DNA of 32,846 nucleotides from Oscillospiraceae bacterium (GTDB taxonomy: Bacteria; Bacillota; Clostridia; Oscillospirales; Oscillospiraceae): NCBI GenBank assembly GCA_017452605.1, contig JAFTMB010000011.1, positions 1 to 32,846 of the forward strand. The letters run 5' to 3'. The position numbers were made by a program, and so were the translations under genes. Below the pieces are notes generated by a model. That model ran no database searches. It was not told where the DNA came from and saw only the letters and a list, made by a program, of their open reading frames with translations. This document shows, piece after piece, positions 1 through 7,380 of this stretch (within the stretch, counting starts at the first letter, position 1; every line of letters begins with the position of its first letter).

Positions 1-46
1 AAAAATGAACATACTATAAGTATTCGGTCTCCGGAGAATTATGTTG

Positions 47-105
47 TCGTCAACGGAAAATAACTGTTGACGAATATGTTATGAAATGTTATATTTAACA
101 TGTTA
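47..105. repeat. Inverted repeats over the promoter (candidate operators)
   Basis: Three dyads are visible. TCGTCAAC (47-54) pairs with GTTGACGA (66-73), an 8-bp arm with an 11 nt spacer whose right arm covers the -35 box. ATGTTA (86-91) pairs with TAACAT (96-101) across the -10 box. TAACATGTTA (96-105) is a perfect palindrome at the expected transcription start. They are well placed to bind a repressor. The TGTTA/TAACA core recalls Rex-type sites, but the inner spacing (4 nt) differs from the Rex consensus as I know it, so the regulator is unassigned. Confidence 0.45.
67..95 (+). promoter_or_regulatory. Sigma-A-type promoter of the dehydrogenase operon
   Basis: A -35 box TTGACG (67-72) and a -10 box TATATT (90-95) are separated by exactly 17 nt. 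The start of transcription would fall near 102, giving a leader of about 33 nt that contains a strong GGAGG (120-124) 10 nt before the E2 start codon. No gene is visible in positions 1-66; they hold only short palindromes and presumably the upstream intergenic region. Confidence 0.75.
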
Positions 106-134
106 GTAATTAAATTAAAGGAGGAACTATACTT

Positions 135-730
135 ATGGCAACCGCAGTAATTATGCCCAAGGCGGGCATTACCGTGGAAAGCTGCATCATTGGCGAGTGG
201 GTCAAGAAGGTTGGCGATCAGAATAAGGTCGGCGATGTTCTTTTTACCTACGAAACCGATAAGGCCAGCTTTGAATGTGAATCCACTGCCGAGGGCGAAC
301 TGTTGGAGATTTTCTTTGGTGAGGGTGACGAGGTACCTTGCCTTGTTAATGTCTGCGCTATTGGCACAAAGGGCGAGGATTGCTCCGCTCTGAAGGGCGG
401 CAGCGCTGCTGAAGCCCCCGCTGCTGCACCCGCTGCTGCACCCGCAGCTGCTCCTGCCGCCGCCGCTGCAGCTCCCGCTGCCGTAGCTTGCAACACCAAC
501 GCCAAGGCTGTTATCATGCCCAAGGCCGGTATCACCGTTGAAAGCTGCATCATTGGCGAATGGGTCAAGAAGGTTGGCGACCAGGTTAAGATTGGCGATA
601 TCCTCTTTACTTATGAAACCGATAAGGCTTCCTTTGAGTGCGAGTCCACCGCAGAAGGCGAACTGCTGGCTATCTTCTTTGAAGAGGGCGACGAAGTTCC
701 CTGCATGGAAAATGTCTGCGCTGTCGGTCC
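135..730 (+). repeat. Duplicated lipoyl-domain coding segment
   Basis: The segment encoding the first lipoyl domain (about 144-370) is repeated 363 nt downstream (about 507-733) with very high nucleotide identity, mostly synonymous differences. A GC-rich Ala/Pro linker lies between the copies and includes a tandem 12-mer GCTGCTGCACCC at 420-431 and 432-443. The duplication looks recent, or maintained by gene conversion. Confidence 0.8.
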
Positions 731-1724
731 CCACGGCGAGCCCACTGATTGCCTGAAGCCCGGCGCTGCTGTCGCTGTTGCTGCTGAAGCTGCTCCCGCT
801 GCAGAGGCTGCTGCCGCTCCCGCTGCTGCTGAGGCCGCCGCTGTTGAGTACAAGCCCGGCGCACCCGTGTCTCCCAGAGCTGCCAAGCTGGCCAAGAGCG
901 CCGGCGTGGATGCCACCGCTGCCATCGGCACCGGTCCCAACGGTCGTATCATCGAGCGCGATGTTCAGGCTCTGATTGCCAAGGGCGTTCCCGCTGCCAA
1001 GGGCACTGCTGTTGCTGCTGCTCCCGAGGCAGAGTATGAGGATGTGAAGTTCAGCGGTATCCGCCGCGCAATTTCCAAGTCCATGCATACCAGCCTCGCC
1101 ACCATGGCTCAGCTGACTCACAACACCTCTTTCGACGCAACTGCTATCCTGAACTACCGTAAGGCTCTGAAGGCCGCCGGTGGCGAGTACGCAGGCATCA
1201 CCATTGGTGACATCGTGCTGTACGCAGTTTCCCGTACTCTGCTGAACCACCCCGACCTCAACGCCAACATGCTCGACGACAACAACATCCGTTTGTTCAA
1301 GCATGTCAACCTGGGCGTTGCTGTTGACACTCCCAGAGGCCTGATGGTTCCCACTCTGTTCCACGCTGACGAAATGAGCCTGCTGGAGATCTCCAAGGCC
1401 GTTAAGGAGCTGGCTGCTGAGTGCCGTGACGGCGCTATCAACCCCGACAAGCTGTCCGGCGGCAGCTTCACCGTTTCCAACCTGGGCAACATGGGCGTGG
1501 AGAGCTTCACTCCCGTCATCAATCCTCCCCAGACCGGTATCCTGGGCGTTTGCGGCACTACCGACCGCGTCCGTAAGGCTGCTGACGGCTCCATCGAGCT
1601 GTATCCCGCTATGGGTCTGAGCCTGACCTACGACCACCGCGCTGTGGACGGCACTCCCGCTGCTCGCTTCCAGGCTGAGCTGGGCAAGAACCTGGAAAAC
1701 TTCACCACCCTGCTGGCTAAGTAA
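135..1724 (+). CDS. Dihydrolipoamide acyltransferase (E2) with two lipoyl domains
   Basis: This is the core E2 subunit of a 2-oxoacid or acetoin dehydrogenase complex; it transfers the acyl group from lipoamide to CoA. Two nearly identical lipoyl domains occupy about residues 1-82 and 123-205, each with the lipoylation site in ETDKASFE (Lys43 and Lys164). Ala/Pro-rich linkers follow each of them. A peripheral-subunit-binding domain lies at about 244-282, and the catalytic domain at about 303-529 carries the active-site signature DHRAVDG (His501, Asp505). Full length is 529 aa. The start has GGAGG 10 nt upstream. The E1 gene follows 17 nt downstream, so the two are an operon; no E3 is in the window. 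The substrate (pyruvate, branched-chain oxoacid or acetoin) cannot be settled from the sequence. The lipoyl domains are unusually rich in cysteine (Cys17, 48, 69, 74, 83 in the first). Confidence 0.93.
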   Translation: MATAVIMPKAGITVESCIIGEWVKKVGDQNKVGDVLFTYETDKASFECESTAEGELLEIFFGEGDEVPCLVNVCAIGTKGEDCSALKGGSAAEAPAAAPAAAPAAAPAAAAAAPAAVACNTNAKAVIMPKAGITVESCIIGEWVKKVGDQVKIGDILFTYETDKASFECESTAEGELLAIFFEEGDEVPCMENVCAVGPHGEPTDCLKPGAAVAVAAEAAPAAEAAAAPAAAEAAAVEYKPGAPVSPRAAKLAKSAGVDATAAIGTGPNGRIIERDVQALIAKGVPAAKGTAVAAAPEAEYEDVKFSGIRRAISKSMHTSLATMAQLTHNTSFDATAILNYRKALKAAGGEYAGITIGDIVLYAVSRTLLNHPDLNANMLDDNNIRLFKHVNLGVAVDTPRGLMVPTLFHADEMSLLEISKAVKELAAECRDGAINPDKLSGGSFTVSNLGNMGVESFTPVINPPQTGILGVCGTTDRVRKAADGSIELYPAMGLSLTYDHRAVDGTPAARFQAELGKNLENFTTLLAK

Positions 1725-1741
1725 TAAGGAGGAGAAAGAAT

Positions 1742-4216
1742 ATGCCTAAGAGTTTATTTGTGGATCCTTCCGTGGTTAGAGCACCCGGCAAGGTAACCTT
1801 CAATGACATTCCTGTCAACCAGTACAACAAGACCATCCAGGAAGAGCTGGACTCCGGTAAGTTCACCAAAGAAGACCTGATCCGTATCTTCCGCGATATG
1901 ACCATCCTGCGTGAGTTCGAGACCATGCTGAACCTGATCAAGACCCAGGGCAGCTACAACGGCATCGACCACACCTATCCCGGCCCTGCCCACCTGTCCA
2001 CCGGTCAGGAATCCGCTTGTGTCGGCCAGGCTTATCTGCTGGACGAGAACGACTTTGCTTTCGGTTCTCACCGCTCTCACTCCGAAATTCTGGCTAAGGC
2101 TCTGTCCACCATCAACAAGATGTCCGACGAGCAGCTGATGAATGTTATGGAGTCCTTCCTGGAAGGCAAGTGCCTGCGGGCTACCCAGAAGCTGGGCGAG
2201 ACCAAGGACGTTAAGGAACTGGCTATCCGCTTCATTCTCTACGGTACACTGGCAGAAATCTTTGCCCGTGAGACCGGTTTCCACATGGGTATGGGCGGCT
2301 CCATGCACGCATTCTTCCTGCCTTTCGGCATTTACCCCAACAACGCCATCGTTGGCGGCAGCGGCACCATTTCCACCGGCGCTGCTCTTTACAAGAAGGT
2401 AAACGACAAGAAGGGTATCTGCATCTGCAACGTCGGTGACGCTGCCATGGCTCGCGGTCCTGTTTGGGAAGCTCTGAACTTCTCCGCTATGGACCAGTAC
2501 AAGAACCTGTGGGAGTCCCATAACGACGGCATGCCCATCCTGTACAACATCTTCAACAACTCCTACGGTATGGGCGACCAGACCCGTGGCGAAACCATGG
2601 GCCAGGGCTGCATGTCCCGTATTGCTTCCGGCGTCAGCCCCACTCAGTTCCACGCTGAAACCGTTGACGGCTTTAACCCCCTGGCAGTGATCGATGCCAT
2701 GGAGCGTAAGCTGGAGCTGCTGCGTAACGGCCAGGGCCCCGTCATGCTGGAAACCTTGACTTACCGCTTCTCCGGTCACTCCGTTTCCGACCAGAACGCT
2801 TACCGTACCAAGGAAGAGATCGACGCCTGGAAGGAAGTTGACCCCATCCTGACCTATCCTGCAAAGCTGGTGGAAGCCGGCGTTATGACCCAGGAAGACG
2901 TGGATGCTATCCTGAAGGAAACCTCCGAGCGCATGACCATGATCTGCAAGTACGCGGCTGACCCCGAGTTCAGCCCCTACTGCGACTTCAAGAAGGATCC
3001 CGCTGTTGTTGAGCGTCTGATGTTCTCCAACCAGAAGGTTGAAAAGATGGACGACCGTGAGCCTGAGTTCACTGTTCCCAAGGAAGAAGCAGAAGGCGAT
3101 AAGAAGATCAAGGCCAAGGAGCGCAGCCCCATCGATGCTAACGGCAAGCCCGTTTCCAAGATGAAGCTGTATAACCTGCGTGACGGTCTGTCCGAAGTTA
3201 TCTGGGACCGCTTCTACGAGGATCCCACCCTCATCGCTTACGGCGAAGACTGCCGGGACTGGGGCGGCGCATTGGCTGTTGACCGCGGCATGATGGACGC
3301 TCTGCCTCACAGCCGTCTGTTCAACTCTCCTCTGGCTGAAGGCGCTATCGTTGGTACCGCTGTTGGTTACGCCCTGTCCGGCGGCCGCGCACTGGTGGAA
3401 CTGATGTACGCTGACTTCATCGGCTGCGCCGGTGACGAAATCTTCAACCAGATGTCCAAGTGGCAGGCTATGTCCGCCGGCATCCTGAAGATGCCTCTGG
3501 TTCTGCGTGTTTCCGTCGGTTCCAAGTACGGCGCACAGCACAGCCAGGACTGGACCGCGCTTTGCTCTCACATTCCCGGCCTGAAGGTTTGCTTCCCCGC
3601 AACTCCCTGGGAAGCCAAGGGCCTGATGGAATCCGCTCTGAAGGGCACTGACCCCGTCGTCTTCTTTGAAAGCCAGAGAATTTACGACGTGGGCGAGCAG
3701 TTCCACGAAGGCGGCGTTCCCGCTGAGCGTTACGAGATCGAGATCGGTGACACCAACAAGGTTCGCGACGGTAAGGACATCACCATCCTGACCATCGGCG
3801 CTGTTCTGTACCGCGCTATGGATGCCGCCAAGACCCTGAGCGAGAAGTACGGTGTGGAAGCTGATGTGATCAACATTCACTCCATGGTTCCCCTGGATTA
3901 CACCAAGATCATCGAATCCGTCCGCAAGACCGGTAAGGTTCTGCTGGTATCCGATGCTTGCGCCCGCGGCAGCTATCTGAATGATGTTGCCAAGACCATC
4001 ACCGAGCTGTGCTTCGACGATCTGGATGCACCTCCCGTTGTGGTCGGCGCCAAGAACTGGATCACGCCTCCCTTCGAGTTCGACGAGTTCTTCTTCCCCC
4101 AGGCAAGCTGGATCCTCGATTCTATCAACGAGAAGATTCTGCCCCTGGCAGGCTACGAAGCAGGCAGCACCTGCGACGAGGAAGAAACCCTCCGCCGCAG
4201 CAAGCTGGGCGTATAA
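1742..4216 (+). CDS. Fused E1 alpha-beta subunit of thiamine-dependent dehydrogenase
   Basis: This enzyme decarboxylates the 2-oxoacid (or cleaves acetoin) with thiamine diphosphate and acylates the E2 lipoyl arm. Residues about 40-430 are an E1-alpha subunit: the TPP/Mg motif runs from GDAA (232-235) to NN (272-273), and the active-site loop RFSGHSVSD is at 342-350. A charged linker (about 431-472) leads into an E1-beta subunit (about 473-824) with GEDCRDWGGA and a typical C-terminal transketolase domain. The two subunits are separate genes in most Gram-positive complexes, so this 824 aa chain is a fusion; the reading frame is clean. GGAGG lies 9 nt before the ATG. Synonymous codon choice (AAG, CTG, GGC, TCC) is strongly biased, as in the E2 gene, suggesting high expression. 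Substrate unassigned. Confidence 0.9.
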   Translation: MPKSLFVDPSVVRAPGKVTFNDIPVNQYNKTIQEELDSGKFTKEDLIRIFRDMTILREFETMLNLIKTQGSYNGIDHTYPGPAHLSTGQESACVGQAYLLDENDFAFGSHRSHSEILAKALSTINKMSDEQLMNVMESFLEGKCLRATQKLGETKDVKELAIRFILYGTLAEIFARETGFHMGMGGSMHAFFLPFGIYPNNAIVGGSGTISTGAALYKKVNDKKGICICNVGDAAMARGPVWEALNFSAMDQYKNLWESHNDGMPILYNIFNNSYGMGDQTRGETMGQGCMSRIASGVSPTQFHAETVDGFNPLAVIDAMERKLELLRNGQGPVMLETLTYRFSGHSVSDQNAYRTKEEIDAWKEVDPILTYPAKLVEAGVMTQEDVDAILKETSERMTMICKYAADPEFSPYCDFKKDPAVVERLMFSNQKVEKMDDREPEFTVPKEEAEGDKKIKAKERSPIDANGKPVSKMKLYNLRDGLSEVIWDRFYEDPTLIAYGEDCRDWGGALAVDRGMMDALPHSRLFNSPLAEGAIVGTAVGYALSGGRALVELMYADFIGCAGDEIFNQMSKWQAMSAGILKMPLVLRVSVGSKYGAQHSQDWTALCSHIPGLKVCFPATPWEAKGLMESALKGTDPVVFFESQRIYDVGEQFHEGGVPAERYEIEIGDTNKVRDGKDITILTIGAVLYRAMDAAKTLSEKYGVEADVINIHSMVPLDYTKIIESVRKTGKVLLVSDACARGSYLNDVAKTITELCFDDLDAPPVVVGAKNWITPPFEFDEFFFPQASWILDSINEKILPLAGYEAGSTCDEEETLRRSKLGV

Positions 4217-4231
4217 TTCCTCAATTTTCCG

Positions 4232-4266
4232 ATACCCGCCTCTTTTTGAGGCGGGTATTTGGATTT
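4232..4266 (+). terminator. Rho-independent terminator of the E2-E1 operon
   Basis: Perfect 11-bp stem, 4232-4242 with 4248-4258, around a TTTTT loop, followed by a T-rich tail. It lies 15 nt after the E1 stop codon. Confidence 0.85.
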
Positions 4267-4303
4267 TTATTGGTTTTTTATAGGAAAAAAGTGAAAATAA
4301 TAC

Positions 4304-4332
4304 TTGATTTTTATTTTGTTCCGTGCTAAAAT
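4304..4332 (+). promoter_or_regulatory. Sigma-A promoter of rplS
   Basis: TTGATT (4304-4309), a 17 nt spacer and TAAAAT (4327-4332). Transcription would start near 4339, leaving a leader of about 75 nt before rplS. Confidence 0.75.
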
Positions 4333-4338
4333 ACATCA

Positions 4339-4404
4339 GTCTGAAATCAAGGTGAGTCCTCTGCACAGCTATTTTGGTGCACGAACGCCTAATATTTAAG
4401 GAGG
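4339..4404 (+). ncRNA. Putative L19 ribosomal-protein leader
   Basis: The stretch between the promoter and rplS can fold: GGTG (4351-4354) pairs with CGCC (4386-4389) including one G-U pair, and inside it TGCAC pairs with GTGCA around an AGCTATTTTG loop. Position and layout (short multi-stem leader just before the L19 ribosome binding site) match the L19 leader family described in Firmicutes, in which excess L19 is thought to repress its own synthesis. This is recognition by position and pairing only; a covariance-model search was not possible. Confidence 0.55.
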
Positions 4405-4414
4405 ACAATTCATT

Positions 4415-4756
4415 ATGGATCTTTTGAAGGCACTGAACAATCAGTACATGAAGGAAGAGCTGCCCGAAGTTCGGATCGGCGACACCGTTCGTGTACACGT
4501 TCGCATCAAGGAAGGCTCCCGTGAGCGTATCCAGGTTTTTGAGGGCACTGTTATCGCCCGCAAGCATGGCGGTATCACCGAGACCATCACTGTCCGCCGC
4601 GTTTCCTACGGCGTTGGCTGTGAGAAGGTGTTCCCCCTGCATTCTCCTAACGTTGCCATGATCGAAACCGTCCGTAAGGGCAAGGTTCGTCGTGCCAAGC
4701 TGTACTACCTGCGTGACCGCAAGGGTAAGGCTGCCAAGGTTAAAGAGAAGGTATAA
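4415..4756 (+). CDS. rplS: 50S ribosomal protein L19
   Basis: Ribosomal protein L19 sits at the interface of the 30S and 50S subunits. The 113 aa product is the usual length and shows family signatures: [20 protein letters not shown] near residues 21-40, [12 protein letters not shown], and the basic C-terminus [27 protein letters not shown] (4398-4404) lies 10 nt before the ATG. The gene is flanked by its own promoter and leader and by a terminator, so it is a single-gene unit. In Bacillus subtilis rplS follows trmD and precedes rbgA; here trmD is absent upstream but rbgA lies one gene further on, preserving part of that order. Confidence 0.97.
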   Translation: MDLLKALNNQYMKEELPEVRIGDTVRVHVRIKEGSRERIQVFEGTVIARKHGGITETITVRRVSYGVGCEKVFPLHSPNVAMIETVRKGKVRRAKLYYLRDRKGKAAKVKEKV

Positions 4757-4767
4757 TAGAAAAACCG

Positions 4768-4798
4768 AAAAAAAAGAGGGCTTGCCCTCTTTTTTTTT
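4768..4798 (+). terminator. Rho-independent terminator after rplS
   Basis: AGAGGG (4775-4780), loop CTTG, CCCTCT (4785-4790), with an A-run before and an uninterrupted T-run (to 4798) after, so the A/T runs extend the stem. A TATAAT at 4813-4818 just after it could be the -10 box of the next operon, but no good -35 is visible. Confidence 0.85.
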
Positions 4799-4867
4799 AT
4801 TCTATTTTCGTATATAATGATAAGAAAATGGGTTTTATCACCCAAATGAACCCCGGGAGTGAAAAAT

Positions 4868-5548
4868 ATGGAACAAAATGAATTTGATTTGCCGGAGGAA
4901 AATGTATATTCTCTGGAAGAAATATTGGATGAAGTGCATGAGGAAGCCAAAGCAGAGGTGACTTTTACCGAGCCGCCCAAGCCTCAAAGCAAAGCCAACG
5001 GCGTGCTTTCCTATATCTACGACCTGGTGCGCCTTCTGGCTGTAATTGTGCTGGTTTCCATGCTGCTGTTTCGGGTGGTAGTGGTATCGGGCCCTTCCAT
5101 GTATGATACCTTCTATGACGGAGATTATTTACTGGTTTTAGGGAATCTGTTTTATAGAGATCCCAAGGCAGGGGATATTGTCATTGTCAGCAAGGATTCC
5201 TTTGACGAGGGCAAGCCCATTGTCAAGCGTGTGATTGCCACGGAAGGTCAAAAAGTAGATATTGACTTTACCCGAGGCGTTGTCTATGTAGACGATGTTG
5301 CCCTTGTAGAACCCTACACCCATACTATGACCAATCTGCAGGAGGGCGTTCAATTCCCCATTACTGTGGATGAGGGGTGTGTGTTTGTGCTGGGAGATAA
5401 CCGCAACGACTCCAAAGACAGCCGGGATCCTGAAATCGGCCAGGTTGATCAGCGGGAAGTGCTGGGAAAGGTACTGTTCCTGTTCCTGCCCGGCACTCAT
5501 TATGGCACAGAAGAAAGGGACTATAGTCGAATCGGAGTGGTAGAGTGA
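4868..5548 (+). CDS. lepB: Signal peptidase I
   Basis: Membrane-bound serine protease that removes signal peptides from exported proteins. After a cytoplasmic acidic N-terminal stretch of about 45 residues comes one membrane segment (about 47-73), then the family boxes: SGPSMYDTF with catalytic Ser77, RDPKAGDIVIV, the KRV motif with catalytic Lys120, and GDNRNDSKDSRD near the C-terminus. I choose the ATG at 4868 because GGGAG (4855-4859) sits 8 nt upstream; a GTG at 4859 would overlap that site. The product is 226 aa. Its stop codon overlaps the rbgA start (TGATG), pointing to translational coupling. It heads the operon ending at 9969. The long acidic N-terminus before the membrane segment is longer than in many homologues. 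Confidence 0.93.
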   Translation: MEQNEFDLPEENVYSLEEILDEVHEEAKAEVTFTEPPKPQSKANGVLSYIYDLVRLLAVIVLVSMLLFRVVVVSGPSMYDTFYDGDYLLVLGNLFYRDPKAGDIVIVSKDSFDEGKPIVKRVIATEGQKVDIDFTRGVVYVDDVALVEPYTHTMTNLQEGVQFPITVDEGCVFVLGDNRNDSKDSRDPEIGQVDQREVLGKVLFLFLPGTHYGTEERDYSRIGVVE

Positions 5549-6414
5549 TGGAACAGGGAAATATGAATATTCAGTGGTATCCCGGCCACATGACCAAAAC
5601 CCGGCGTCAAATCGAAGCGGATTTGAAGCAGGTGGATGCGGTTTGCGAAATTGTGGATGCCAGAATTCCCATATCCTCTAAAAACCCGGATGTGGACGCG
5701 ATCTGCGGCAGTAAGCCGAGAATCGTACTGCTCAACCGCATGGATTTGGCTGACCCCAATGCAACCAAGCGGTGGGTGGCGTATTACCAGAGCAAGGGCT
5801 TTGCCGCGCTGCCTACGGATTGCAAAAACCGCCGGGGATTGGGAGAATTTCAAAACGTTGTCCGCAGCGTGTTGAAGGAAAAGATTGAGCGAAACGCCGC
5901 CCGGGGTATGAACAGACCCCTTCGGGTTATGATTGTGGGTATTCCCAACGTGGGTAAATCCACCCTCATTAATCAGATTTCCGGCAGAAAGGGCGCAAAG
6001 GCGGAAAATCGGCCGGGCGTCACCAGAGGCAAACAGTGGGTAACCGTGGGAAACAGCCTGCTTCTTTTGGATACTCCCGGTATCCTGTGGCCGAAATTTG
6101 AAGACCCCAATGTGGGTTTGATGCTGGCATATACCGGCGCTGTAAAAGAGGGGGTTATCGACCTGGAGGAGCTTGCCTGCAGGCTGATTCGCCATTTGTG
6201 GGTTCATTATCCCCAGGCGCTGAAAGACCGCTACGGCATTGACGCTGAGCCTGATACTCCCGGCTATGAGCTTTTGGAGATGGCGGGAAGAAAGCGTGGA
6301 TACCTGATTTCCGGCGGAGAAGTGAACACCGAGCGCATGGCAAAAATGCTTTTGGATGAATACCGCAGCGGAAAGCTGGGTCGGTTCACCCTGGAAGAAC
6401 CGGAGGCTATGTAA
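5548..6414 (+). CDS. rbgA: Ribosome biogenesis GTPase RbgA (YlqF)
   Basis: Circularly permuted GTPase needed for late assembly of the 50S subunit. Motif order is the permuted one: G4 first (NRMD, residues 63-66), then G1 GIPNVGKST (131-139), G3 DTPG (175-178), then a C-terminal RNA-binding helical domain. The N-terminus (NIQWYPGHMTKTRR) is the diagnostic RbgA start. The 288 aa length is normal. Starts are possible at 5548 (SD GGAG 10 nt upstream, coupled to the lepB stop) or at 5563, which would align better with the Bacillus start but has poor SD spacing. G4 reads NRMD instead of the usual NKxD, a conservative change of the guanine-specificity lysine. Neighbours rplS and rnhB match the Bacillus order. 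Confidence 0.95.
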   Translation: MEQGNMNIQWYPGHMTKTRRQIEADLKQVDAVCEIVDARIPISSKNPDVDAICGSKPRIVLLNRMDLADPNATKRWVAYYQSKGFAALPTDCKNRRGLGEFQNVVRSVLKEKIERNAARGMNRPLRVMIVGIPNVGKSTLINQISGRKGAKAENRPGVTRGKQWVTVGNSLLLLDTPGILWPKFEDPNVGLMLAYTGAVKEGVIDLEELACRLIRHLWVHYPQALKDRYGIDAEPDTPGYELLEMAGRKRGYLISGGEVNTERMAKMLLDEYRSGKLGRFTLEEPEAM

Positions 6415-7028
6415 TGCAGGATAAGAATATGTGGCAAATTGAGCAGGAATATTTCGATCAGGGTGTTTCGCTCATTTGCGGAGTTGATGAAGCCGGCAGA
6501 GGTCCTTTGTGCGGTCCGGTTTGCGCGGCGGCTGTGATTTTGCCTGCGAATTTGGAAATTCCCGGCCTCAATGACAGCAAAAAGCTGACAGACAAGCGCC
6601 GAAGAGAGCTGTTTCCCATCATCAAAGAGCAGGCTGTTGCCTATGGCATAGGCCTTGCTGACCATAAGGAAATTGACGAAATCAACATCCTGCAGGCGAC
6701 CTATCTTGCCATGGAGAGGGCTCTTGCCCAGCTTCAGGTAAAGCCGGAGCTTGCGCTTATTGACGGTAACCGGGCAAAGGATTTTGGCCTGCCGGTGAAA
6801 ACTGTGGTCAAGGGCGACAGCCTCAGCGCCAATATTGCCGCGGCTTCTGTTTTAGCAAAGGTGACTCGGGATATGCTCATGGAAGAGTACGCAAAGGAGT
6901 ATCCCCAGTATGGATTTGAGATACATAAAGGCTACGGAACAAACGCCCATTATGCTGCGCTCACGGAGCATGGTCCGTGCCCGATTCACCGTATGACCTT
7001 CCTGAAAAAGTTCTATGGGCAGAAATAA
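6414..7028 (+). CDS. rnhB: Ribonuclease HII
   Basis: Cleaves the RNA strand of RNA-DNA hybrids and single ribonucleotides in DNA. The signature CGVDEAGRGPL gives catalytic Asp25 and Glu26; Asp117 (in ALIDGN) and the KGDSLSANIAAASVLAKVTRD region complete the active site. The 204 aa length is typical of the short clostridial form without a long N-terminal domain. GGAGG (6402-6406) is 7 nt upstream and the ATG overlaps the last base of the rbgA stop. Its 3' end overlaps yraN by 14 nt, so translation of the two is probably coupled. Confidence 0.95.
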   Translation: MQDKNMWQIEQEYFDQGVSLICGVDEAGRGPLCGPVCAAAVILPANLEIPGLNDSKKLTDKRRRELFPIIKEQAVAYGIGLADHKEIDEINILQATYLAMERALAQLQVKPELALIDGNRAKDFGLPVKTVVKGDSLSANIAAASVLAKVTRDMLMEEYAKEYPQYGFEIHKGYGTNAHYAALTEHGPCPIHRMTFLKKFYGQK

Positions 7029-7380
7029 TATTACAGGCGCATGGGGGGAATCCCTTGCGGCAGATTATCTGCGCAAAAAGCGCTATAAGCTGATTGCCGC
7101 CAATTACCGCAGCCGTTTCGGCGAAATCGATTTAATATTCCGCGACCGCAATTTTGTGGTGTTTGTGGAGGTAAAGCTGCGAAAATCCGGCGACTTTGCC
7201 TCTGCCAGGGAGTATGTTGACCGAAAAAAGCAGGATAAAATACGAATCACTGCTTCCATATTCCTATCCCAAAACCCCACATCCTTACAGCCCCGCTTTG
7301 ATGTGATTGAGATTTACGCCCCGGAGGGTGAGCGTACCGAAAACCCCCGGATTACACACTTGGAGGATGCTTTTCAATGA
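7015..7380 (+). CDS. yraN: YraN family nuclease-fold protein (UPF0102)
   Basis: Small protein of the widespread YraN family, which has a restriction-endonuclease-like fold and is thought to act on nucleic acids; its role is unsettled. The 121 aa product has the family pattern: an N-terminal GAWGESLAADYL helix, then the putative metal-binding residues in FGEID (Glu, Asp) and VFVEVK (Glu-x-Lys). It is commonly found beside rnhB in Firmicutes and proteobacteria, as here. The ATG lies inside rnhB; the TGA overlaps the next start codon (ATGA at 7377). Confidence 0.9.
   Translation: MGRNNITGAWGESLAADYLRKKRYKLIAANYRSRFGEIDLIFRDRNFVVFVEVKLRKSGDFASAREYVDRKKQDKIRITASIFLSQNPTSLQPRFDVIEIYAPEGERTENPRITHLEDAFQ

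Noticed and set aside
86..101. Rex-binding site over the dehydrogenase promoter
   Set aside because: The TGTTA and TAACA halves are 4 nt apart instead of the 6 expected from the Rex consensus, so the site is kept only as an unassigned dyad.
420..470. GC-rich tandem repeat that could suggest a microsatellite or phase-variable tract
   Set aside because: The repeat unit is a multiple of three and encodes an ordinary flexible Ala/Pro linker between E2 domains, so copy-number change would not shift the frame.
39..1637. A 532-codon minus-strand frame opposite the E2 gene, rich in Gly/Ser
   Set aside because: The Gly/Ser/Cys runs are the reverse complement of the Ala/Pro linkers and lipoyl repeats; no start signals.
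1754..4642. A 962-codon open frame on the minus strand opposite the E1 gene
   Set aside because: It mirrors the biased codons of E1 and runs on through the terminator and into rplS; no ribosome binding site, no family resemblance, and low-complexity-like composition. It is a shadow of the real gene.
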